A stretch of DNA of 8,197 nucleotides, from positions 1 to 8,197 of the forward strand of contig JAUWZT010000166.1 in the NCBI GenBank assembly GCA_030615145.1. The letters run 5' to 3'. Origin of the DNA: Promethearchaeota archaeon. Its GTDB lineage: Archaea > Asgardarchaeota > Lokiarchaeia > Sigyniarchaeales > SOKP01. Positions 1-5,098 of the stretch are shown here, in pieces. The notes under the pieces were generated by a model. It did not search any database, had not been told where the DNA came from, and saw only the letters and a program-made list of their open reading frames with translations. How positions within the stretch are numbered: position 1 is the stretch's first letter; every line of letters starts with the position of its first letter. Made by a program: the position numbers and the translations under genes.

Positions 1-2
1 AA

Positions 3-449
3 CTTATTAATGAATGCGTGAACGATCTGATATATTTAGCTGATGAAAGAGAATTGTCATTAGAACTTAATGTTCAAGAGAATATTTTTATTCCAATTGA
101 TAAAAATAAAATTACACAGGCAATAAAAAATATCGTATCAAACGCAATAAAAAATGCTCCTCCAAAAGGAAATATTTCAATAAGCTTAAATAGAATGAAC
201 AAACACTTACAGATATCAATAAAAGATACAGGTGTAGGATTTACTGAAACTGAGAAACAAAGACTTTTTCAAAAATTTGGAAAAATTGAAAGATACGGTA
301 AAGATTTCGATGTTGATATAGAAGGTCCAGGTCTTGGATTGTATTTAGCTAAACAGATTGTAGAAATGCATGGAGGTAAAATTTGGGCAGACTCTGAAGG
401 AATAAATAAGGGAGCAACTTTCATAATTGAATTACCAATTAATTTATAA
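3..449 (+). CDS. Sensor histidine kinase, C-terminal ATPase domain (5' partial)
   Basis: This is the ATP-binding end of a two-component histidine kinase. The frame is open to the left edge, and the first codons read LINECVNDLIYLADE, which looks like the helix leading out of a HisKA dimerisation domain; the GTG at base 18 is therefore probably internal and the true start lies outside the window. The HATPase_c signatures appear in order: an N box (DKNKITQAIKNIVSNAIKN, about 102-158), the G1 box DTGVG (225-239), an F-box-like LFQKFGK (261-281) and the G2 box GPGLGL (324-341), then HGGKIW and the GATFIIELP end strand. The protein stops right after the domain, so no receiver domain follows on this side. 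Input domains and partner are unknown. It lies in tandem with nothing else on this strand; the next gene is on the opposite strand. Confidence 0.93.
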   Translation, partial: LINECVNDLIYLADERELSLELNVQENIFIPIDKNKITQAIKNIVSNAIKNAPPKGNISISLNRMNKHLQISIKDTGVGFTETEKQRLFQKFGKIERYGKDFDVDIEGPGLGLYLAKQIVEMHGGKIWADSEGINKGATFIIELPINL

Positions 450-637
450 ATTTTAGTACTAGTCCTTGATTAAGGAAAAAGGATTATAGGTGATCAAATA
501 ACACATTAAACTCATGAAACTTAAAAGGTTTTAAGAAGTATCGATTCGCACCTGTTTCTTCAATTTTTTGGCTAATTGCAGGTTCGGGAACAGTAGTTAT
601 AATAAAAAGGTATATTTTTGTATTTTTCATCTAAAGA
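450..637. other. 188-bp intergenic region without a supported gene
   Basis: This stretch separates the tail-to-tail kinase (+) and the 227-aa gene (-). I see no RNA gene in it. One + strand reading frame (518-634) lacks any ATG, GTG or TTG start but encodes a short hydrophobic segment ending in basic residues (WLIAGSGTVVIIKR), which resembles a C-terminal membrane anchor; it could be the remnant of a surface protein or chance. Confidence 0.5.
463..476 (+). terminator. Possible weak hairpin after the kinase gene
   Basis: TCCTT-GATT-AAGGA forms a 5-bp stem 14 bases after the kinase stop codon. It is followed by A residues rather than a T tract, so it may be no more than a chance hairpin in AT-rich DNA. 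Confidence 0.15.
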
Positions 638-1321
638 CTATTTATCTAAATTAATAGATATTAAATTCAGAACCCACTTTTTAATTTGCATTATATTTTT
701 AAGTAATCCCGCGACAAAATTATCTGGAAAGGGTTTTTCTTGGTCGAAAGTTTGAACTGTGCTCATCCACTTATTTAAAGCTAATTGAACCAAACTGGCT
801 CCTTCTGCTTCCATGAATATAGGTACGACTGCAGCGCTTTCCCGGGCGTCTCCAATGGCAAAATAGACTTTTCGATTAATATCTTTTAACATAACAAAGT
901 TTACGCATTCATCTAGTTTCCGTTCAACTAGAATAGTTTTAAGGATGTCAGTTTTCATAGAACTATCTTTCGTAAAAAAATTTTCTTTTCTATTCTTTAG
1001 TTTAGCCTGAACATTGGTGATTAACTTCTCCCCACTACTTCCTTCAGGGAAGTATTTTGTAATTCTCAAAGAATTCTCAAGAGTTTCGATCTTTATAAAT
1101 TTCTTAGTGTTTGAATATAGGATAGCCTGAGAACCGCCTTTACTTTCCGAGGTAGAGAGTTTTATAAAAATATTTCGCATTGCAACGGAATTACTCGTAT
1201 GATACGCTAATTCAAATAATTCTCGTGAAGATAATGGTTTATTACTTTCTTCAATTTGTTTAAAAGACCATTGAGTTGATATTACATTATTAAATTGATT
1301 TAAGAGTAAATTTTCTACCAT
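638..1321 (-). CDS. Hypothetical protein, 227 aa
   Basis: I do not recognise this protein. It has no signal peptide, no clear membrane segment and no zinc-type cysteine clusters. The N-terminal 40 residues look helical (SSRELFELAYHTSN). The middle is a lysine-rich alpha/beta pattern. A more conserved-looking block at residues 152-190 (VYFAIGDARESAAVVPIFM, then EAEGASLVQLALNKWM) suggests a folded soluble domain. The ATG at 1321 is preceded by an AT-rich TATATTA/TAAATA stretch at the distance expected for leaderless archaeal transcription, so the start is credible. It lies downstream of SepSecS on the same strand but after a 145-bp gap that has its own promoter-like sequence, so co-transcription is uncertain. 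A link to selenocysteine metabolism would be guesswork from position alone. Confidence 0.75.
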   Translation of the reverse strand: MVENLLLNQFNNVISTQWSFKQIEESNKPLSSRELFELAYHTSNSVAMRNIFIKLSTSESKGGSQAILYSNTKKFIKIETLENSLRITKYFPEGSSGEKLITNVQAKLKNRKENFFTKDSSMKTDILKTILVERKLDECVNFVMLKDINRKVYFAIGDARESAAVVPIFMEAEGASLVQLALNKWMSTVQTFDQEKPFPDNFVAGLLKNIMQIKKWVLNLISINLDK

Positions 1322-1332
1322 CGTTAATAACC

Positions 1333-1356
1333 CTAAATATTTAGTATAATATTGTT
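1333..1356 (-). promoter_or_regulatory. Candidate promoter and 12-bp palindrome upstream of the 227-aa gene
   Basis: On the minus strand ATATTATA is followed by CTAAATATTTAG, a perfect 12-bp palindrome at 1333-1344. The TATA-like part is about 25-35 bases upstream of the ATG at 1321, which fits a box A for a leaderless or nearly leaderless transcript. In such AT-rich DNA the palindrome could be chance. Confidence 0.35.
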
Positions 1357-1466
1357 CTTCTAGTTTTTATTATTTAGTATTGAATAATTATTATGTCATC
1401 GTAATTTATTATTAAAAGCGGTATTATATCTTTCATATCTTAAATTGAAATAATATTAGAAAATTA

Positions 1467-2834
1467 TTATTTTTGAGTTATTTGATCGTAAGCTTTTTCA
1501 AATCTCTCAACAGCAGAAATAATATCTTCTGGCGTTGCCCCAATAGCGGCGTTCATTACGATATATGGAGCTATATATTCAGTACTACACGTCCCAAATA
1601 CGCTTTCTTCAGGATTATATACTCGTGGACCAGTGACTCTTAAGTTATATAAAGCGCCCCCTAACGCGAACAACTGTTCTTTTTTTAAGTTATTTAAAGA
1701 CACGGCAACAGCTACGGGATTAAATACATCGAGAATTTTTTCGTTGATTTTTTCGGCAACTCCTTTTAATTTATTTTCTAGTAATTTTCGATTATGTTGT
1801 TGTGCTATTAAGAGTTTTTGGTACCCTTCTATTCCTAAAGATAACATTGATATAAGAAAGTTCACAATTGGAGTAGCAGAAGCACGACCTGCGTAAGCTT
1901 GGCTGATTTTGGTTATAATTTCTTCGCTTGGAGATGCTATTATAGCTCCACCAACAGGAGTAAGAACATTTTTATCAGTTGATTGAATAATTGCATCCAC
2001 TTTTCCAGCGTCGATACCAACCCGGATTAATTTCATCCATTCCGGACTTTGTACTCCATAGGCGTTAATAACTATATGAACCAGATCGTTTTTTTTAGCA
2101 AATTTACTAATCTCTTTAATATTGTCGTGTTCTCGAGGAGGAAAGAAGCTTGTTAAAGAGATTACAGCAAAACAATCACTATCTAAACTAGCTTCAATGT
2201 CTTCGATTGGTATTCTAACTGCATCCCCAAAAATTTTCCCTTCCACAGTTTTTATTCTCATTCCCATTAAATTAATTGCTTTTATTATAGATTTGTGGTC
2301 AATTTGAGGAACAATTACAGTTCTTTTATTAATTAATTCTTTTTTATTCCAATTTGGTCTGAGAGCCCCTAGACATAAAGCTAAAGACATTCCAGTGCAT
2401 TGAGGGACGACTATTGCTTTTTTTATATTTGACATTCCAAATTTTCTAAGGAAATTAAGAGCTAAATAATTACTGAGTTCATACATTATAGAGCCTCCAG
2501 GAGCTTTTGGTTGTGGTGCTGTTAAGAATCCACTTCGTCCTATCCCATGACAAAATCCACTTGAAGTTTTTAAGTGTAAACTCGATGCAATTCTTGCTTC
2601 ACGCTCCCCTACTCGAGAAGCTTTATCATCTTTGTCGGTATCCATATTTGAAAGCATTTGAAGCAAAAACTCGATTTGACCTTCGCTCCAAGGCTTTTGA
2701 GGGATAATTCTTTGCTCAAATAGAGTTTTCATTGGTTTTAAGAAATTATTTAAAACTAATTGCCCTCTATCTAACATATTTTGTGGAATTGATGTGCTCT
2801 TAAAATAATCAATAATTTTATTAAAGTCAAACAT
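1467..2834 (-). CDS. spcS: O-phosphoseryl-tRNA(Sec) selenium transferase (SepSecS)
   Basis: SepSecS is the PLP enzyme that converts O-phosphoseryl-tRNA(Sec) to selenocysteinyl-tRNA(Sec) with selenophosphate, in the cytoplasm of archaea and eukaryotes. The 455-aa length fits the archaeal family. Visible signatures are VGEREAR (residues 75-81); the phosphate-binding P-loop HGIGRSG with a downstream QPKA (R100, S101 and Q108 match the phosphate ligands of the human enzyme); VVPQCTGMSLALCL (142-155); the PLP-lysine motif STDKN with K288 as the Schiff-base lysine, followed by PVGGAII; NAYGVQS (257-263); and YAGRASATP (314-322), whose R317 matches a conserved active-site arginine. The whole fold-type I core is intact. 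The ATG at 2834 lies 33 bp downstream of the tRNA-Sec gene on the same strand, with no strong ribosome binding site in between, so a joint tRNA-mRNA transcript is likely. The bacterial one-step enzyme SelA is excluded by these motifs. Confidence 0.97.
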   Translation of the reverse strand: MFDFNKIIDYFKSTSIPQNMLDRGQLVLNNFLKPMKTLFEQRIIPQKPWSEGQIEFLLQMLSNMDTDKDDKASRVGEREARIASSLHLKTSSGFCHGIGRSGFLTAPQPKAPGGSIMYELSNYLALNFLRKFGMSNIKKAIVVPQCTGMSLALCLGALRPNWNKKELINKRTVIVPQIDHKSIIKAINLMGMRIKTVEGKIFGDAVRIPIEDIEASLDSDCFAVISLTSFFPPREHDNIKEISKFAKKNDLVHIVINAYGVQSPEWMKLIRVGIDAGKVDAIIQSTDKNVLTPVGGAIIASPSEEIITKISQAYAGRASATPIVNFLISMLSLGIEGYQKLLIAQQHNRKLLENKLKGVAEKINEKILDVFNPVAVAVSLNNLKKEQLFALGGALYNLRVTGPRVYNPEESVFGTCSTEYIAPYIVMNAAIGATPEDIISAVERFEKAYDQITQK

Positions 2835-2886
2835 AAATTTCCCGTGAAATTACTTAAATTTTTGATTTGGCGGCCCCCAGGGGGAT

Positions 2887-2916
2887 TTTCTCGAAAAGAA
2901 CAATCCTCTTTCCATA
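2887..2916 (-). other. Predicted ~30-nt tRNA intron in the T loop of tRNA-Sec
   Basis: T-stem halves GGGG (2925-2922) and CCCC (2884-2881) are separated by 37 nt instead of 7. Exon TTCG (2921-2918) can pair with intron CGAG (2893-2890), and AAAGA (2911-2907) with TCTTT (2899-2895) forms an inner helix. The bulges are nearer 5 nt than 3, so this is a relaxed bulge-helix-bulge and the exact ends can shift by a base: the spliced loop would be TTCGAAT or TTCGATT, both with a 30-nt intron. Confidence 0.7.
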
Positions 2917-2973
2917 TCGAACCCCTATCCCTCCGCAGGATAACTGGGTTTGAAGCCCAGCGTCAGAGACCAC

Positions 2974-3006
2974 TTATCGTATGAGATCGAGATGATCAAA
3001 TCAAAT
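2974..3006 (-). other. Predicted 33-nt tRNA intron in the D loop of tRNA-Sec
   Basis: The exon end GTCG (3012-3009) can pair with CGAT (2979-2976), a 4-bp helix with one G-U, flanked by two 3-nt bulges on opposite strands: GAA (3008-3006) and AAG (2975-2973). Cutting after the second base of each bulge, as archaeal tRNA endonuclease does, joins GTCGGA to GTGGTC and yields exactly the 7-bp D stem with a TGGT loop. Inside the intron a partly paired TTTGA/TCATA helix and a GATC/GATC hairpin add structure. The outer helix is weak (about two pairs). Confidence 0.8.
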
Positions 3007-3060
3007 TCCGACCGCCGGGGGCCAAATTATTTATTATAGAGATTTACTGTTAATACTTAA

Positions 3061-3077
3061 TATTTATAGATTTAAAT
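3061..3077 (-). promoter_or_regulatory. Candidate box A promoter of tRNA-Sec (and spcS)
   Basis: The minus strand reads TTTAAAT-CT-ATAAATA, with TATAAATA at 3068-3061. Its centre is about 41 bases upstream of the tRNA 5' end, which would place transcription start near 3037 and leave a short leader of about 14 nt for RNase P to remove. It lies in the 84-bp gap between the Nudix gene and the tRNA, so the tRNA-spcS unit may not depend on the upstream Nudix promoter. Confidence 0.4.
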
Positions 3078-3107
3078 GAATTTTATGTTTATTTTAAATT
3101 TTCGATA

Positions 3108-3776
3108 TTATCTAATTATTCTATCTTTAATGTCTTCACAATTTATTCGTCGACACCCAGGTGTCATTAATCCAATATTATAGATTGTGTCAATAAATTT
3201 GACTATAATATGAGATGTCGCACCAAATATGACGTATTTTTTATTTTCTGCGGATCTGTAATTAAATTTACCAACTCCAATTAGGTCTCCTTTGAGAGCG
3301 TAAGTCCTTTCTTTGTAGTTTTTTTTATTTGCAAAAAAAGTTATTGGTATTTTTACAATTTCTTGTACTTCGTTTTCTTCTTTTACAATTCTTACATCTT
3401 GGTCGATATAGGCTACAATAGCGGTAATAATAAATCCTTTAGGTGTAAGATGGTCGTCGATAGAGCCCAAAACATTGACATCTGTTTTAGAGATTCCTAA
3501 TTCTTCTTCGAGTTCTCTTAACGCCGTATCTAAATAAGATTTATCAAGCATTGGATCGAATTTACCCCCGGGAAATGACATTTCTCCTGAATGTTTATCT
3601 GTTTTACTTTTGGTTCTTCGAATTAAAACTAAATCATACGGTTTATCCTTGTATTGAAGAATTAGAAAAACGATGGCAGAATTTGTAAAATGTTCGTGCG
3701 CCATAGCCAGACGATCTGGAGAATTAAAGTCTTTCAGCTTCCTTCTAATATAATTCTCATCAAAAATGAAATCCAT
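3108..3776 (-). CDS. Nudix hydrolase, CoA-pyrophosphatase-like, copy 2
   Basis: A 222-aa Nudix hydrolase of the NudL/NUDT7 (CoA diphosphatase) type, which in characterised relatives cleaves CoA and its derivatives to 3',5'-ADP and 4'-phosphopantetheine using divalent metal. Residues 52-71 carry the family signature LIRRTK...SGEMSFPGG, and the Nudix box continues to its metal-binding helix RELEEELGI (87-95; R87, E88, E91, E92 are the expected catalytic and metal residues). The C-terminal FGATSHIIVKF (184-194) is the usual subfamily end motif. Compared with its neighbour the ITP motif after the box is ITA, and the signature has one extra residue, so substrate preference may differ. It starts 33 bp after the stop of copy 1 and is probably in one operon with it. 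CoA as the substrate is inferred from family only. Confidence 0.9.
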   Translation of the reverse strand: MDFIFDENYIRRKLKDFNSPDRLAMAHEHFTNSAIVFLILQYKDKPYDLVLIRRTKSKTDKHSGEMSFPGGKFDPMLDKSYLDTALRELEEELGISKTDVNVLGSIDDHLTPKGFIITAIVAYIDQDVRIVKEENEVQEIVKIPITFFANKKNYKERTYALKGDLIGVGKFNYRSAENKKYVIFGATSHIIVKFIDTIYNIGLMTPGCRRINCEDIKDRIIR

Positions 3777-3809
3777 AGGTATCAGTATTTTAGATATTGT
3801 ATTAAATTA

Positions 3810-4520
3810 TTAAAATTTCTTAGTAATTTGGTTTCGATATTTGATATACTCTTTTAAATCTTTTATTTTATCAAGTTTAAATCGCTCCAATCCTAAGTTT
3901 GAAAGAGTAAATCCATATAATTCTTCTAGAAAAGTTACAATCATATAAGCCGTTGCTCCCCAAATAGTATATTTTTTGCCATTTTCTTTATTGATGTAAT
4001 TAAAGTAGAATATAGGGAACTTATTGCTATCAATGTCTACAGCTTGTTCTCGAAAATTTTTTTTACTTAAGAAGAAATCTACAGGTATTTTTAATATTTT
4101 CTGAACCTCTCTATCCTCTTTAATTAATTTTTGATTTTGATCAATGATTGCTACAAATGGGGTGATAATATACTTCGTCATTGTAGGAAAATCGTCAAGA
4201 CAACCAAGAATTTTAATATTTTTCCTTGGGACGCCAATTTCTTCTTCAGTTTCTCTTAAAGCGGTGTCTTTTAAGGATATATCGTTATTAACTTCGAATT
4301 TGCCTCCAGGAAACGAAATTTCACCTCTATGTTTTGTTCCTCTATTTGAACGATGAATTAATATTAATTCGTAAGGTTTTTCTTTGTATGGAACGATAGA
4401 AAAAAGCACTGCTGAACTTGTAAAAAAATTGTCTTCAAGAGATATTCTCAAAGGTGAATCGCAGTCATAAAGTTTGCTCTTAATAAGATTTTCATCGAAA
4501 ATTAAGTTCAAAGAATCCAT
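3810..4520 (-). CDS. Nudix hydrolase, CoA-pyrophosphatase-like, copy 1
   Basis: This 236-aa paralogue of the next gene is the more canonical of the two. The CoA-Nudix signature is complete: LIHRSNRGTKHRGEISFPGG (residues 54-73) followed by DTALRETEEEIGV (85-97), in which R89, E90, E93 and E94 are the Nudix catalytic and metal residues. GCLDDFPTMTKYIITPFVA (106-124) and IWGATAYMIVTFLEELYG (186-203) are further subfamily features. Both copies also share the N-terminal IFDEN...KL start and the EVQ-KI-KIP block, showing a tandem duplication followed by divergence. The extended basic tail (about 210-236) is absent from copy 2. The ATG at 4520 faces the + strand gene at 4595 across a 74-bp divergent promoter region containing a TTAAATTAATT stretch about 30 bp upstream. 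It is first in the minus-strand group leading to copy 2 and perhaps tRNA-Sec. Confidence 0.92.
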   Translation of the reverse strand: MDSLNLIFDENLIKSKLYDCDSPLRISLEDNFFTSSAVLFSIVPYKEKPYELILIHRSNRGTKHRGEISFPGGKFEVNNDISLKDTALRETEEEIGVPRKNIKILGCLDDFPTMTKYIITPFVAIIDQNQKLIKEDREVQKILKIPVDFFLSKKNFREQAVDIDSNKFPIFYFNYINKENGKKYTIWGATAYMIVTFLEELYGFTLSNLGLERFKLDKIKDLKEYIKYRNQITKKF

Positions 4521-4560
4521 GAATTTTAGGAAAAATTTTAAGATGGTAATTAATTTAAGA

Positions 4561-4568
4561 TTATAATA
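4561..4568 (+). promoter_or_regulatory. Candidate TATA box for the CxxxxC/CxxH small protein
   Basis: TTATAATA is centred about 30 bases upstream of the GTG at 4595, and no Shine-Dalgarno sequence precedes that codon. Together these suggest a leaderless or very short-leader transcript and support GTG as the start. Confidence 0.35.
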
Positions 4569-4594
4569 TTCAATCCTAATAAAATTTTTAGTAA

Positions 4595-4906
4595 GTGTTA
4601 AAATTGAAGTTACCTAAAGAACTTAGAGAGAAAGGAGACCTTAGCGCTACAGCAAGTAAGGGAAAAAGCTGTTCAGTGAAAGACTGTGGAGAGATCGCTA
4701 TAAGATCGCTTTCAGAAAATAAATGGAAGACTTACGTTGAGAAAGCAAATTTAAAAATTTTTGAAAATAGGCAACATAAAATTTTTCTCTGTAAAAAACA
4801 TTACAGGGACGCGAATAAATATAGAAAATCCCAAGAAAAGATATACCAAAAGAAGGGTTTTTTAGAAAATTCCGCTGCTTTAGGTAAAGGGAAACGTTGG
4901 GATTAA
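4595..4906 (+). CDS. Small conserved-looking archaeal zinc-binding protein, 103 aa
   Basis: A small, very basic protein with a probable single zinc site: CSVKDC (C26, C31) and CKKHY (C66, H69), in the order Cx4C - x34 - CxxH. The sequence around the ligands (C..CGE.AIRSLS, then FLCKKHYRDANKYRK) resembles a small uncharacterised archaeal protein type that I know only as conserved hypothetical; its basic helix and tail (residues 71-103, many K and R) would suit RNA or ribosome binding, but that is inference. It begins with GTG; the TTG three codons later is a weaker alternative. It is a single-gene unit divergent from the Nudix pair and convergent with the 41-aa peptide, 16 bp away. No selenocysteine link can be seen in its sequence. 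Confidence 0.85.
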   Translation: MLKLKLPKELREKGDLSATASKGKSCSVKDCGEIAIRSLSENKWKTYVEKANLKIFENRQHKIFLCKKHYRDANKYRKSQEKIYQKKGFLENSAALGKGKRWD

Positions 4907-4922
4907 CTTAACCTAAACGTTT
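4892..4922. terminator. Inverted repeat between convergent genes
   Basis: AAACGTT (4892-4898) and AACGTTT (4916-4922) can form a 7-bp stem with a 17-nt loop, extendable by GG/CC-type pairs past one mismatch. It overlaps the end of the + gene and abuts the stop codon of the 41-aa - gene, and TTTT follows on the + strand. A bidirectional terminator is plausible. Confidence 0.3.
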
Positions 4923-5048
4923 TTATGTAATAAAATTCATTTGCTCGTAAAGAGAATTAATGCTAAGATAATCGCCATTAATAAGCCCTATTGTCAGTAA
5001 AGATAAGGCAATTATAAAAATTATAAGACCAATTAGTTTTTTTCTCAT
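4923..5048 (-). CDS. Small single-span membrane peptide, 41 aa
   Basis: An ATG at 5048 opens a 41-codon frame ending in TAA at 4923-4925. The product starts MRKK, has one continuous hydrophobic segment (LIGLIIFIIALSLLTIGLI, residues 5-23) and a short polar tail (NGDYLSINSLYEQMNFIT). The basic start followed by a 19-residue membrane helix predicts an N-in membrane peptide or an uncleaved signal anchor. It lies 50 bp downstream of the zinc-ribbon coiled-coil gene on the same strand and could be its operon partner; AT-rich box A-like sequence (AATTTATT, about 29 bp upstream of the ATG) also allows its own promoter. I recognise no family. The amphipathic logic makes it more than random, but a frame this short needs conservation to be certain. 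Confidence 0.55.
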   Translation of the reverse strand: MRKKLIGLIIFIIALSLLTIGLINGDYLSINSLYEQMNFIT

Positions 5049-5098
5049 ATTAATCAAAAATTATAATATTTGAAATAAATTAAAAATTTAGGTTTTCG

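Larger units (their letters stand above)
2868..3023 (-). tRNA. selC: tRNA-Sec (anticodon UCA) with two predicted introns
   Basis: Read on the minus strand, the gene starts GGCCCCCGG and ends CTGGGGGCC-G-CCA, giving a 9-bp acceptor stem (one G-U), discriminator G73 and an encoded CCA. The anticodon arm is GCTGGG-CTTCAAA-CCCAGT with anticodon TCA at 2953-2951; its loop is identical to that of human tRNA-Sec. A long variable arm (TATCCT/GGGATA, 2942-2926) follows, then the T stem GGGG/CCCC, which makes the 9+4 fold typical of archaeal and eukaryal tRNA-Sec. The raw gene is 156 bp. Removing 33 bp from the D loop and about 30 bp from the T loop leaves 93 nt, a 7-bp D stem (GTCGGAG/CTCTGAC) with loop TGGT, and a 7-nt T loop. 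It is the substrate of the adjacent SepSecS and the cargo of SelB. The plus-strand reading of the same palindromic stems lacks a T arm and CCA. Confidence 0.95.

Noticed and set aside
515..517. TGA at 515-517 as a selenocysteine codon of a small membrane protein
   Set aside because: The upstream frame has only a few codons without a start, no cysteine/redox context and no SECIS-like hairpin could be seen downstream.
1633..2707. Three + strand open frames opposite SepSecS (1633-1896, 2122-2307, 2507-2707)
   Set aside because: They lie entirely antisense to a strongly conserved gene, have no family signature, and their phenylalanine/serine/leucine-rich composition is the usual mirror of a minus-strand gene.
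2974..3006. The long D region as a genuinely enlarged D arm instead of an intron
   Set aside because: A near-ideal bulge-helix-bulge sits exactly where removal restores the standard 7-bp D stem and TGGT loop, so an intron is the simpler reading.
2868..3023. A tRNA on the + strand at the same place
   Set aside because: The stems are self-complementary, but only the minus strand gives anticodon UCA, the TTCG T loop and a 3' CCA.
4144..4356. + strand open frame opposite Nudix copy 1
   Set aside because: It is antisense to the Nudix box and shows no independent protein features.
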